A stretch of DNA of 16,163 nt from an uncultured Erysipelotrichaceae bacterium (GCA_902796465.1 CADBPK010000213.1:1-16163); one strand, 5' to 3'. Counted from the first letter of the stretch, positions 1-7,953 are shown. Numbers and translations are program-made. Notes: generated from the letters alone by a model not told the origin.

Positions 1-552
1 CTGATCAATACATATATGGCCAAGATCATTGCCAACATCATGGGCAACGCGGCCGGCGGACAGGGTTCTGTTGAATCCGTGCAGGGTACAGTACTCTTTA
101 TCGCAGCCATGGTGGAGCTGCCGACCATGTTCGCCTTCTCCAAGATCCTGGAAAAGGTATCCATAAACAAGATCATGATCTTCGCGGCAGTCATGTACAG
201 CGTCAAGCATGTGCTGACATGGATCTGCCCGAATGTTACGATGCTGTACTTCGTCATGGTGCTGCAGATGTTCAGCTATGCCGCCCTCGTACCGGCTGCG
301 GTCTATTTCGCGAATACCTATGTAAATGAGGAAGACCGGAATAAAGGCCAGGCAGTCATGGGAATTACCCTGACATGCGGCTCCCTGCTGGCTTCCCTGC
401 TCGGCGGACAGCTGTTCCAGCACCTCGGTGTATCCAACGTCGTACTGATCGGAGCCATCGCTTCCTGTATCGGAACAGCCCTGATGATCCTCGGAATCAG
501 GCGTCTAGAAGCCGGAAAACTGGAAGAAAACGCAAAAACCGCATCAAATTGA
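1..552 (+). CDS. MFS transporter, C-terminal part (5' end outside window)
   Basis: The reading frame is open from base 1, so the apparent Met at base 16 is internal and the gene begins upstream. The 183 visible residues form about five or six hydrophobic segments separated by short basic or acidic loops, ending in a charged tail. A loop with NEEDRNKGQA lies between two predicted helices, and a small-residue-rich helix (GSLLASLLGG) follows. This is typical of the C-terminal half of a 12-helix major facilitator protein, with some resemblance to the MFS_1-like/LacY-type branch. The substrate cannot be told from this half. A strong intrinsic terminator begins inside the last codons. Family placement is from general pattern; a different polytopic transporter family is possible but less likely. 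Confidence 0.75.
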   Translation: MINTYMAKIIANIMGNAAGGQGSVESVQGTVLFIAAMVELPTMFAFSKILEKVSINKIMIFAAVMYSVKHVLTWICPNVTMLYFVMVLQMFSYAALVPAAVYFANTYVNEEDRNKGQAVMGITLTCGSLLASLLGGQLFQHLGVSNVVLIGAIASCIGTALMILGIRRLEAGKLEENAKTASN

Positions 553-565
553 TGTGGTTTTTTTT
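535..565 (+). terminator. Intrinsic terminator of the MFS gene
   Basis: The arms AAAACCGCATC and GATGTGGTTTT pair (one G-U) around a short A/T loop and run into eight T residues. The 5' arm overlaps the last codons and the stop codon of the transporter gene. Confidence 0.85.
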
Positions 566-580
566 CTGTTTGCGTATAAT
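549..580 (+). promoter_or_regulatory. Probable promoter of the small membrane protein/argS unit
   Basis: A perfect TATAAT lies at 575-580, 30 bases before the ATG at 611. The only -35-like hexamer is TTGATG at 549-554, inside the 3' arm of the preceding terminator, with a long 20-base spacer. The -10 is convincing and the -35 is weak. Confidence 0.5.
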
Positions 581-610
581 ATAAAACATATATGTCTGCG
601 GAGGTGGCAC

Positions 611-1048
611 ATGACTGAAGATATTTTATTCTATTGTCTTGACGGCGTCATATTCGTCATGTTTCTGAATATGCTGAGACATTCCAAGGAAGTGGATGTG
701 GAAGTAAAGCCAGGCATGAAGTGGATCGTGTTCGTGGTCTTCGGTGTATTGGCAGTAATCAGCTTCCTGAACTTTGACGGTCCGTTCCGCTGGATCCAGA
801 GCGGCATGCTGCTGCTGTTGGGTGCGATGTACTACCAGATGAAGAGCGGTCTCGGTGTCCGCGGCATCATCATGATGGGAAGCCTGCGGGATTATGAAAA
901 GGCACAGCCGGTGCGCATCTCCAAAAACAACTCCTGCCTTTTTTACAAAAGATGGAGGGGAGAAGCAGTCATGCTGTTTGACCGTGAGCAGCTGGAAGAG
1001 ATCCGCAGCTATCTGGCGGACAACGGCGTAAAGATCGAAGAGATATAA
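611..1048 (+). CDS. Small membrane protein of unknown function, upstream of argS
   Basis: This 145-residue protein is not one I recognise. The frame is open upstream to 554, but ATG 611 is chosen because GGAGGTGG lies just before it and the -10 box at 575-580 would leave no leader for an earlier start. Three hydrophobic segments are visible: about residues 5-22, 36-53 and 60-78. A soluble tail of about 65 residues follows, rich in charged residues and ending in an acidic helix (REQLEEIRSYLADNG). The tail contains a short strand-like stretch (SCLFYKRWRGEAVMLFD) that could be a small beta-domain at the membrane. The stop lies 25 bases before argS, so the two genes are very probably co-transcribed. 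No function is inferred from that pairing. Confidence 0.8.
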   Translation: MTEDILFYCLDGVIFVMFLNMLRHSKEVDVEVKPGMKWIVFVVFGVLAVISFLNFDGPFRWIQSGMLLLLGAMYYQMKSGLGVRGIIMMGSLRDYEKAQPVRISKNNSCLFYKRWRGEAVMLFDREQLEEIRSYLADNGVKIEEI

Positions 1049-1073
1049 AATCAGTTTATCGGAGGTTTTGAAT

Positions 1074-2732
1074 ATGAGCTACATCAGTGAAAAAATCTGT
1101 TCAGAGATTACAGAGATCATAAAGGAAAAATTCGGGATCGAGGCAGAAGAAGGCCTGGTCATGGTGGAAACACCGCGTGATGTGAAGATGGGGGATTATT
1201 CCACCAATATCGCTATGCGTCTGGCCAGGACACTGCGCAGAAAACCAAGGGATATCGCGGCGGACCTGCTGGAAGATATTCAGAAGCGGATCCCGGAAGC
1301 TTCTTCCGTGGAGATTGCGGGCGGCGGATTCATCAATTTCAGGATCAGCGCGCAGGCACTCAGCACCTGCATCAATCCGATCATTGAAGCAGGCGATGCC
1401 TATGGTTCCAACAACAGCGGCAAAGGCAAGAAAGTCCTGGTGGAATGGGTATCTGCCAATCCCACCGGTGACCTGCACTGCGGTCATGCGCGGAATGCCG
1501 CATGGGGCGACAGTATATGCCGTCTGATGGAAAAGAGCGGCTATGATGTGCTGCGTGAATTCTATGTCAATGATGCAGGCAACCAGATCCGCATGCTGGG
1601 TGAGTCCCTGATATCCCGTTATTTTGAATATTTCGGAAAGGAATATCCGCTTCCGGAAGACGGCTACCACGCAGAAGATGTCAAAGAGATCGCATATGAG
1701 ATCGCCCGCGAAGACGGTGACAAATGGCTGAATGCCGATCCGGAGGAAAGAAGGAACTACTTCATGGAAACCGGAAAGGCAAAAGAACTGAAAAAGATCG
1801 AAAAGGATCTCGAGCTCTACCGTGTGCATATGGAATCCTGGTGTCATGAAACATTCTTCTATGCCAATGGCAGGAAACGTATCAACGCATGTCTGGCAAG
1901 GATGGAAGAACTCGGACTGCTGTATGAAAAAGACGGCGCCCTGTGGTTTAAGAGCACCGACTACGGCGATGACAAGGACAGGGTACTGCGCAAGAGCGAC
2001 GGAACACTGTCTTACCTCACACCGGATATTGCCAATCATGTATACAAAGTTGAAAGAGGCTATACGAAACTCGTTGACCTCTGGGGCGCAGACCATCATT
2101 CCTATATCACAAGAATGCAGGCAGCCCTGAAGGCGCTCGGTTATCCGGAGGATACATTATCCGTTGATATCATCCAGATGGTGAGAATGGTGGAAGACGG
2201 CGTGGAAGTCAAGATGTCCAAGCGTACCGGCAATGCCATTACACTGCGTGAACTGTGCGAGGATGTAGGCGTGGATGCCGCAAGATGGTTCTTCGTATCC
2301 AAGGATGTCGCAACACATATGGACTTCGACTTCAAGCTGGCCAAGAAGAAGGACAACAGCAACCCTGTCTACTATGCCCAGTATGCCTATTCCAGAATGC
2401 ATTCCATCATGGACAACCCGGAGATCCCGCCGCTGCAGGTATGCGAATCATACAAACGTCTGACGGATGAAAAGGAACTCCGCCTGCTGAAGATGATCAG
2501 CGAATTCCCGGATGTCACAGCGGATGCGGCACTGGTCAGAAAGCCGAACAAGATCACCGATTATATCATCAGCCTCGTCAAGGAATATCACAGCTATTAC
2601 AACAGTTCCAAGGTCAACAACCCGGATGATCCGGAACTGACCAACGAAAGACTTGCCCTGACAAAGGCAGTCATGGTCACGCTGAAGAATGCCCTCGATC
2701 TGGTCGGTGTATCGGCACCTGAGAGAATGTAA
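1074..2732 (+). CDS. argS: Arginyl-tRNA synthetase (class I)
   Basis: ArgRS charges tRNA-Arg with arginine using ATP in the cytoplasm. The 552-residue length is normal for bacterial ArgRS. The N-terminal domain (about residues 1-110) has the ArgRS-type ending GGGFINFRI. The Rossmann core carries the HIGH-type signature H135-C-G-H138 in a SANPTGDLHCGHARN context and the KMSKS-type loop K380-M-S-K383. The C-terminal helical DALR anticodon-binding domain ends in the typical NALDLVGVSAPERM. ATG 1074 is preferred over the in-frame TTG 1068 because GGAGG at 1061-1065 sits 8 bases from the ATG but only 2 from the TTG. No T-box leader is visible in the 25-base gap to the upstream gene, so transcription probably comes from the promoter before 611. 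Confidence 0.97.
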   Translation: MSYISEKICSEITEIIKEKFGIEAEEGLVMVETPRDVKMGDYSTNIAMRLARTLRRKPRDIAADLLEDIQKRIPEASSVEIAGGGFINFRISAQALSTCINPIIEAGDAYGSNNSGKGKKVLVEWVSANPTGDLHCGHARNAAWGDSICRLMEKSGYDVLREFYVNDAGNQIRMLGESLISRYFEYFGKEYPLPEDGYHAEDVKEIAYEIAREDGDKWLNADPEERRNYFMETGKAKELKKIEKDLELYRVHMESWCHETFFYANGRKRINACLARMEELGLLYEKDGALWFKSTDYGDDKDRVLRKSDGTLSYLTPDIANHVYKVERGYTKLVDLWGADHHSYITRMQAALKALGYPEDTLSVDIIQMVRMVEDGVEVKMSKRTGNAITLRELCEDVGVDAARWFFVSKDVATHMDFDFKLAKKKDNSNPVYYAQYAYSRMHSIMDNPEIPPLQVCESYKRLTDEKELRLLKMISEFPDVTADAALVRKPNKITDYIISLVKEYHSYYNSSKVNNPDDPELTNERLALTKAVMVTLKNALDLVGVSAPERM

Positions 2733-2758
2733 AAAACCTGTTTGAAACAGGTTTTTTT
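2731..2758. terminator. Bidirectional terminator shared by argS and yjjW
   Basis: AAAAAACCTGT and ACAGGTTTTTT flank a TTGAA loop, giving an 11-bp stem with a T-run in the exit direction of both strands. The argS stop codon (2730-2732) and the convergent yjjW stop codon (2757-2759) both fall on its edges. Confidence 0.9.
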
Positions 2759-3602
2759 ATACGACATATGCTTTTGAAGAGCCGAGGTCCCGGGCCAGCT
2801 GCGCATACTTTTCAGCGTATTGTTCATCGGTGGTGAATTCACCGAGGATCTTCCGGTTTTCCTCACGTACGCCGAAGGGACGGTAGCGGATGATCTTGTA
2901 GAAACATCTGTCCCCGATGGTTTCTGCCACATAACGGACAGTTTCTTCATTTTCCTGATCCCTGTCCGGGAAGATCAGAGTCCTGACTTCATACAGCTTG
3001 TCTGCGGACAGCAGATAGTGCAGGTTTTTGATGACGATATCCCGTTCTGCCCCGGTCAGTTTCCGGTCCCATTCCGGATCAGCTGCCTTGACATCCAGCA
3101 TGACGCCGTCGCAGTATTCCAGGATGCGCGGATCCTTTTCAAAATCAAACGATCCGTTGGAATCGATCAGGCATGTCTTGCCGATTGCTTTTACTTTCTG
3201 AAACAGTTCCAGCATGAACTCGTACCAGATCGTGCATTCCCCGCCGGAACAGGTGATGCCGGAGATATACGGCGCGCTGCGCCGGATCTCCTGCATGACG
3301 CCTTCCGGGGTCATCCACTGGATCTTCGGGGAGGAATTGTGAGGGCATACCTGGATGCAGGTATCGCAGTTGACGCATTTTTCCCGGTCCCAGGTGATGC
3401 GGTTTTCTTCATCCCGCGAGATCGCGCCGGCAGGGCATTTTGCCATGCATATGCCGCAGTCGATGCACAGGTTGATCGTTTCCGGATTGTGGCAGAACAG
3501 GCAGTTGAAGTGGCATCCCTGGAAAAAGACGGACGTCCGGTTGCCGGGTCCGTCCACATTGGAAAATGAAATGATTTTGTTGATGGGTGCCTTAGTCGCC
3601 AT
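2757..3602 (-). CDS. yjjW: YjjW-family glycyl-radical enzyme activase (radical SAM)
   Basis: This 281-residue radical-SAM enzyme should cleave S-adenosylmethionine and place a glycyl radical on its partner YjjI. The radical-SAM cluster motif CX3CX2C is at C30/C34/C37 (GCHFNCLFC). Two ferredoxin-type cysteine motifs follow: CX2CX2CX3CP at about 46-57 and again at 76-87, predicting two more 4Fe-4S clusters. The SAM-contacting GGE motif is at about 120-122. Start: ATG at 3602 overlaps the last 11 bases of yjjI in another frame, which fits translational coupling; a longer frame to 3629 lacks support. The inserted ferredoxin domain and the yjjI neighbour separate it from PflA. The YjjW family has no established substrate. 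Family assignment is from recalled features, not a search. Confidence 0.9.
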   Translation of the reverse strand: MATKAPINKIISFSNVDGPGNRTSVFFQGCHFNCLFCHNPETINLCIDCGICMAKCPAGAISRDEENRITWDREKCVNCDTCIQVCPHNSSPKIQWMTPEGVMQEIRRSAPYISGITCSGGECTIWYEFMLELFQKVKAIGKTCLIDSNGSFDFEKDPRILEYCDGVMLDVKAADPEWDRKLTGAERDIVIKNLHYLLSADKLYEVRTLIFPDRDQENEETVRYVAETIGDRCFYKIIRYRPFGVREENRKILGEFTTDEQYAEKYAQLARDLGSSKAYVV

Positions 3603-5100
3603 GTTTCTGGATCCTGCGGTCCAAAGCATGCGCGCCGTCCTGGGCGCCTTTGCCGAATACCGTTACGTTGTTCAGTGACTGTTTTCTCTGATTGAGTTTT
3701 TCGATCTCGGATTTCTTGACCAGGTAGCCCGTTACACGGACGACATCATTGTTCTCCAGATAGCCGGAGAAATAACGCAGACCGTTTGCCAGGGAACCCT
3801 TGATGATCGGCAGGATCGCTTCCGGGGTGCGGATATAGGTCTCTTCAAACTTGAAGATGTCGCCTGTTCCGGTCGGGAAGTATTTATGGAAGATCTCGTT
3901 GACTTCCAGCTGTTCCAGCATGGTCGGTTCAACGCCGATCGGGATCCTGGTGCCCGGGGAATCCTGCATGCCGTCGGTATCGATGCCGACCTGGGCGTGC
4001 AGCCTGTATCTGTGATCAAATGCGTCACAGTACGGCGCTTCGTGTTCGGATACTCGTTTTTCAATGGCATCCATGATTTTTACGCCGAGCTGTGTGGCTT
4101 CCTTGTTCAAACCGAAACCTTTTTTCTTGTCGGTAATGCCGAGGAGGTTGTTGCAGCACTCGGCAAGACCGACGATACCGAACATGCCGGTGAAGTTTTC
4201 CTGTTTTACGAATCCTTCCGTGGACAGGAAGTTGTTCTTGAAGAATGTGGATTCTTCAACGATGAACTTCACGCGCTTGTCCATATATTCCAGCTGGAGG
4301 TCGATATACGCAGGCAGTACCCGCTCAAGGAAATCATCTGCGTCTTTCGCGTCCAGGGAGCATTCATACAGCCGCATGCGGGGCAGCGTGAACCCGCCGC
4401 CTGCCTTCTTCAGACCGTTGTAGCAGGAGGCAATGGCGTAGTCTTCGCCCCATTCCTTCACGAACATCCTGTGGTTGGCAAAGGACGGTTTGGCTGTCTT
4501 CAGCATGCACCGGATGCAGGCCAGCGCAAATTCGTCACTGGTGCGTTCCGGATCATATTTCAGAGTGATATTCGGTACTGCCAGCTGCATCTCTTCCGTC
4601 AGTTCCAGGAACATCCTGGCTGTCGGATTGTCTTCCGGTCCGATATCGAAGTGGACAAAGGAATCGGTCAGGACCTTGTCGATCTGCAGGAGGAAGAGCT
4701 TCAGTACCTTCTTTGCGAATGCAGGATCTTCCTTTTCAACGAATGGTGTCAGAAGGCTGTCCAGGTCGCCGAGATATACCGGGTATGTGGTAATGGACGG
4801 GACATGGGCATAGAAGATCTCCAGGGCATTGACAGCTTCCAGCAGGTCTGTCGGCGGTTCGATGCCGAGGAATGCGCATCCCTTTTCAAACAGCAGGTCA
4901 TAGTCCGGGCAGATATAGCGCGGACGGTAGGGCATAACGCCTTCGTTGAGGTCGCACAATGCGCCTTTTTTCTTTGCTTCATAATATGCGTCGCTGTAGC
5001 GTACCGTATCATCGGTGCTTTCGCCGAGGCGTGCCAGTGCGATCAGTTCCTGACGGTATGTCAGTGTTTCATCCTTGATAATATTGAGTGCTTCGCTCAT
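3592..5100 (-). CDS. yjjI: YjjI-family glycyl-radical enzyme, substrate unknown
   Basis: This 502-residue protein is much shorter than pyruvate formate-lyase (about 760). It carries the C-terminal glycyl-radical loop RVTGYL, with the radical-bearing Gly at 458, followed by a 44-residue tail. Candidate active-site thiyl cysteines are C226 (ASCYNGL) and the pair C315-C316 (LAECCNN). The sequence alone does not decide between them. The glycyl radical would be installed by the overlapping downstream YjjW. The start at 5100 has GAGAGGGA 9 bases upstream. The protein should be cytoplasmic and is expected to be oxygen-sensitive once activated. No dehydratase, microcompartment or transporter gene specific to a substrate lies beside it, so the reaction stays unknown. 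Family placement is confident because both enzyme and activase match the YjjI/YjjW pairing. Confidence 0.9.
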   Translation of the reverse strand: MSEALNIIKDETLTYRQELIALARLGESTDDTVRYSDAYYEAKKKGALCDLNEGVMPYRPRYICPDYDLLFEKGCAFLGIEPPTDLLEAVNALEIFYAHVPSITTYPVYLGDLDSLLTPFVEKEDPAFAKKVLKLFLLQIDKVLTDSFVHFDIGPEDNPTARMFLELTEEMQLAVPNITLKYDPERTSDEFALACIRCMLKTAKPSFANHRMFVKEWGEDYAIASCYNGLKKAGGGFTLPRMRLYECSLDAKDADDFLERVLPAYIDLQLEYMDKRVKFIVEESTFFKNNFLSTEGFVKQENFTGMFGIVGLAECCNNLLGITDKKKGFGLNKEATQLGVKIMDAIEKRVSEHEAPYCDAFDHRYRLHAQVGIDTDGMQDSPGTRIPIGVEPTMLEQLEVNEIFHKYFPTGTGDIFKFEETYIRTPEAILPIIKGSLANGLRYFSGYLENNDVVRVTGYLVKKSEIEKLNQRKQSLNNVTVFGKGAQDGAHALDRRIQKHGD

Positions 5101-5116
5101 ACGTTGATCCCTCTCT

Positions 5117-5122
5117 TTTATA
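5117..5122 (-). promoter_or_regulatory. Possible -10 box for yjjI-yjjW
   Basis: On the minus strand TATAAA lies 16 bases before the yjjI ATG, just upstream of the AGAGGGA ribosome site. No good -35 hexamer stands 16-18 bases upstream. A tandem TTCCGG repeat (5139-5150, plus strand) sits where a -35 or operator would be. Confidence 0.35.
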
Positions 5123-5167
5123 CCTTAATGTTAATGGATTCCGGTTCCGGTTTACAGTAGTTTGCAT

Positions 5168-5192
5168 CAAAAAAACCGGCATTTCTGCCGGC
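5168..5192 (-). terminator. Intrinsic terminator of the SPFH/MATE operon
   Basis: On the minus strand, CCGGC AGAAAT GCCGG forms a 5-bp GC-rich stem followed by seven T residues. It starts within 10 bases after the MATE stop codon. Confidence 0.85.
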
Positions 5193-5199
5193 TTTGGCC

Positions 5200-6555
5200 T
5201 TATATCAGCATCTCTGCCCATTCGCCTTTGCGGAAGCGGCGGGACAGGAGCACGAAGCGGGATACCTGGTCTGCGAGGATACCGATCCAGATACCGACAA
5301 GACCAAGCGGGAACACGCCGGTAAGCAGCCATGTAACACCCGTACGGATCAGGGTAACGGAGATCAGTGAGGCGAACAGCGTGTATTTGACATCACCGGC
5401 ACCGCGCAGGGCACCGCCATAGATGATTTGTGAGATCTGGAACAGGATGATGACCATGATGAACCGGCAGATCATAACACCCATACTGAGAACGTGGTCA
5501 TCCGTGAAGAACAGGGAGAACAGGTTCCTGCCGAAGAAATACAGGATCACTGCCAGGATACATGAGATCGCAAGACCTGTCCTTTGACACAGGCTGCCGT
5601 ACTGCTTTGCCTTTTCGATGTTCCTCTCACCCAGGCTACGGCCGATCAGGGCAACGGCTGCGACCTGCATGCCGTCACCGAATGAGAAGCCGAGACTCAG
5701 GAAGTTCATGCCTACCTGGTGGGCGGCGAATGCGTCGGTTCCGAGCTTGGCGGCAATGACAGCCGTGTAGACGAAGCCTACACGCATGGCGATATTTTCC
5801 AGGAACATATTGGATCCCAGCCGGAAGATCGACTGCATGGCTTCCATGGAAGCACGGATCTTTTCTGTCCGGATAAAGGGAACGCTGAGGTAGCTTTCCT
5901 TCGCAAACAGGGAACGTACGCTCATGATGAAGGCAACGACGGTTCCGAGGACAGTGGCGATCGCCGCACCGACCAGACCAAGTTTCGGGAATCCGAGATG
6001 ACCGCCGATGAGCAGGTAGTTAAACACGATGTTGACGATGCTTGAAGTTACGTTGGTCGTCATGGCGATCCGGGTATTCCCGCTGCCTCTCTGTGCCGCG
6101 TTGATGACGAGGGTCAGGACATTGAAGAACATGCCTCCCTGAATAATGCGGAAGTAGGTAACCGCGGCGGCGTGGGTGTCTGCGTTGGATCCGCACAGTT
6201 CCATGATCAGATCAGCGCCGAAGACAGATATGCCGGTGACGATCACACATGCGATCAGTGTATAGACGAGGGATGTATACAGAATGCGGTTGGCTTCTTT
6301 CTGGTTGCCCTGGCCGCGCCTTCTGGCAACCAGTGCGCTGACTGCGATATTGGGTGCCAGGAAAAACGAGAGAGCGATAAATTTCGGCTGGGTGGTAAGG
6401 CCGACAGCCGCGACCGCGTAGGTTCCCAGACTGGCAACCATCATGGTATCGATCATGCCCGCCAGGGACACGAAGAAGCTTTCCAGTACGGCAGGCCATG
6501 CCATTTTCAGCGTTTCCGCCAGTAATCCTTTTTCCTTTACTTCCGTTGTTGTCAT
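5200..6555 (-). CDS. MATE-family multidrug/metabolite exporter
   Basis: This 451-residue integral membrane protein has about twelve hydrophobic segments arranged as two similar halves. It is the normal MATE length. The first helix pair has the MATE-like stretch PAVLESFFVSLAGMIDTMMV, and the protein has small-residue-rich helices and a second-half GMNFLSLGFSFGDGMQVAA region typical of the family. MATE proteins export cationic compounds or metabolites using a sodium or proton gradient; the substrate cannot be predicted here. AGAGGG lies 5 bases before ATG 6555. The gene follows the 98-residue membrane protein by 27 bases without a terminator and is followed by a strong one, so it is the last gene of a three-gene operon begun by the SPFH protein. 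Confidence 0.93.
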   Translation of the reverse strand: MTTTEVKEKGLLAETLKMAWPAVLESFFVSLAGMIDTMMVASLGTYAVAAVGLTTQPKFIALSFFLAPNIAVSALVARRRGQGNQKEANRILYTSLVYTLIACVIVTGISVFGADLIMELCGSNADTHAAAVTYFRIIQGGMFFNVLTLVINAAQRGSGNTRIAMTTNVTSSIVNIVFNYLLIGGHLGFPKLGLVGAAIATVLGTVVAFIMSVRSLFAKESYLSVPFIRTEKIRASMEAMQSIFRLGSNMFLENIAMRVGFVYTAVIAAKLGTDAFAAHQVGMNFLSLGFSFGDGMQVAAVALIGRSLGERNIEKAKQYGSLCQRTGLAISCILAVILYFFGRNLFSLFFTDDHVLSMGVMICRFIMVIILFQISQIIYGGALRGAGDVKYTLFASLISVTLIRTGVTWLLTGVFPLGLVGIWIGILADQVSRFVLLSRRFRKGEWAEMLI

Positions 6556-6582
6556 ATCATCCCTCTGTTTCTATTAGCCGGA

Positions 6583-6879
6583 TCAGAGATATTTGCAGTC
6601 GCTGATCTTCCGCTTGATTCCGTTGAGCACCACATATCCCTGCGGCGGGTCTTCATGTACGATGTACCTGGACCCGGGCTGTACGGGAGCGTGGCGATGA
6701 CCGTATTCGGTTTCACATGTCAGGTCCTGTTCTTCAGGCACGATGTGCCCGTCCGAAGATCTGACCGGACGGCGCACTGCTTTCCGCAGGGCGGCCGAGA
6801 CGATCGAGATCACCGCGATAAAGATGATCCCGAAGGTCAGGACGAACAGGAACCAGAACGATTCCGTAAAAACTCTCAT
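6583..6879 (-). CDS. Small single-span membrane protein between SPFH and MATE genes
   Basis: This 98-residue protein is not one I recognise. One strong transmembrane segment spans about residues 8-31 (FWFLFVLTFGIIFIAVISIV). It is followed by an arginine-rich stretch (RKAVRRPVR), predicting a cytoplasmic tail by the positive-inside rule. The middle is polar and probably flexible. The last 30 residues (YIVHEDPPQGYVVLNGIKRK) look like a short folded element. Its ATG overlaps the stop of the SPFH gene as ATGA, indicating tight translational coupling. SPFH genes are often paired with NfeD membrane proteins, but this one is too short and lacks the NfeD OB-fold look. It could be an equivalent partner subunit; that is inference from position only. 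Confidence 0.75.
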   Translation of the reverse strand: MRVFTESFWFLFVLTFGIIFIAVISIVSAALRKAVRRPVRSSDGHIVPEEQDLTCETEYGHRHAPVQPGSRYIVHEDPPQGYVVLNGIKRKISDCKYL

Positions 6880-7802
6880 TTCTTAACACTTTCCAGGACG
6901 CCTTCCGCGAGTCCTGCGATTCCCTGGATGTCAGACGGGATGATGATCTTTGTGGCGTTGCCGTTGGCGGCTGCCTGGAAGGCTTCCAGACTCTTCAGCT
7001 TGATAACGGAATCATCAGCGCCTGCTTCCTTGATGGCTTTGAGACCTTCCGCGGTAGCTTCATGGATCTTGCGGATCGCTTCCGCACGGCCCTCTGCCTC
7101 ACGGATCTCTTTTTCCTTTTCCGCTTCCGCCGCGAGGATCGTTGCCTGTTTCTTCGCTTCTGCGTTCAGGACTGCGGATTCCTTCTGACCTTCAGCTTCC
7201 AGGATCATGGACTGCTTGTGACCTTCAGCCGCGAGGATGGCGGCACGTTTTTCACGTTCAGCCTTCATCTGTTTTTCCATGGCTTCACGGATGGCTGCCG
7301 GCGGCTGGATGTTCTTCAGCTCGACACGGTTGACACGGATGCCCCATGCGTCTGTTGCTTCGTCGATGATCGTTAACATCTGTGAGTTGATCGTTTCCCT
7401 GGATGTCAGGGTGCCGTCGAGTGTGAGGTCACCGATGATGTTACGCAGTGTTGTGGCCGTCAGGTTTTCCATAGCCATGATCGGGTTTTCCACACCGTAT
7501 GCGTACAGTTTGGGATCCAGGACTTTGAAGTATACGACGCTGTCGATGGACATCGTGACGTTGTCTTTTGTGATGACCGGCTGCGGTGCGAAGTCTGCGA
7601 CCTGTTCCTTCAGCAGCACCCTGCGGCTGATGCGGTCGATGATCGGCACCTTGAAATGCAGACCGGCATTCCATGTGGTCAGGAATTCACCGAATCGTTC
7701 GATGACATACGCGTTCTCCTGCGGAACGATGTTCAGGCAGGACAGCAGGAAGATCAGTACGATCAGAACGACTGCGATCCAGAAAATGTACTTAAATAAC
7801 AT
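6876..7802 (-). CDS. SPFH/stomatin-like membrane protein (QmcA/YbbK type)
   Basis: This 308-residue protein belongs to the SPFH/band 7 superfamily, whose members form large membrane-anchored rings that organise membrane microdomains and regulate membrane proteases. A single N-terminal helix (about residues 3-23) is followed by NIVPQENAYVIERFGEF, the classic start of the stomatin domain. The domain runs through VNRVELKNIQPP. Then comes a long alanine/glutamate-rich coiled coil with repeated AEG/AEA motifs (about 185-255), and a C-terminal segment typical of QmcA-like proteins. ATG 7802 is chosen over an in-frame extension to 7901 because GGAGGTGG lies directly upstream and a perfect TATAAT at 7833-7838 lies inside the extension. 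It is the first gene of the operon. Confidence 0.93.
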   Translation of the reverse strand: MLFKYIFWIAVVLIVLIFLLSCLNIVPQENAYVIERFGEFLTTWNAGLHFKVPIIDRISRRVLLKEQVADFAPQPVITKDNVTMSIDSVVYFKVLDPKLYAYGVENPIMAMENLTATTLRNIIGDLTLDGTLTSRETINSQMLTIIDEATDAWGIRVNRVELKNIQPPAAIREAMEKQMKAEREKRAAILAAEGHKQSMILEAEGQKESAVLNAEAKKQATILAAEAEKEKEIREAEGRAEAIRKIHEATAEGLKAIKEAGADDSVIKLKSLEAFQAAANGNATKIIIPSDIQGIAGLAEGVLESVKK

Positions 7803-7832
7803 AATTCCACCTCCGTAATAAGTGATATTCCT

Positions 7833-7861
7833 ATTATATATCAAAACGGGATACGGCTGAA
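7833..7861 (-). promoter_or_regulatory. Promoter of the SPFH operon
   Basis: On the minus strand a perfect TATAAT occupies 7838-7833. The hexamer TTCAGC lies 17 bases further upstream (7861-7856), a weak -35. The -10 is about 30 bases from the start codon. Confidence 0.6.
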
Positions 7862-7920
7862 ACGGGAATACTTTACGATTGTCAAATGCCCGCAGTTTCA
7901 CAGCAAATTTCCCTGAAACG

Positions 7921-7929
7921 TGTTATGAT
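7921..7929 (+). promoter_or_regulatory. Extended -10 promoter element of tex
   Basis: TGTTATGAT matches the extended -10 pattern TGnTATaAT and lies 24 bases before the tex ATG at 7954. No clear -35 is seen, which is tolerated with an extended -10. Confidence 0.55.
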
Positions 7930-7953
7930 ATTGCGCATTGGAGGTTCACAGCT

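Noticed and set aside
1049..1073. T-box riboswitch controlling argS
   Set aside because: Only 25 bases separate argS from the upstream gene, and the leader before 611 is too short and lacks T-box-like elements.
1101..2099. 332-codon open frame antisense to argS
   Set aside because: It lies inside a certain argS gene, its translation is Cys/His/Phe-rich and featureless, and it comes from the codon bias of the real gene.
5139..5150. Tandem TTCCGG direct repeat upstream of yjjI
   Set aside because: Two short copies only. It could be a regulator site but there is no symmetry or further copy to support a call.
3886..5160. Long open frame (424 codons) on the plus strand opposite yjjI
   Set aside because: The opposite strand encodes a clearly recognisable glycyl-radical enzyme. 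The antisense translation has no family resemblance and no ribosome site.
7895..7919. GTTTCA...TGAAAC inverted repeat upstream of tex
   Set aside because: Six-base arms separated by 13 bases are expected by chance, and no known regulator site is matched.
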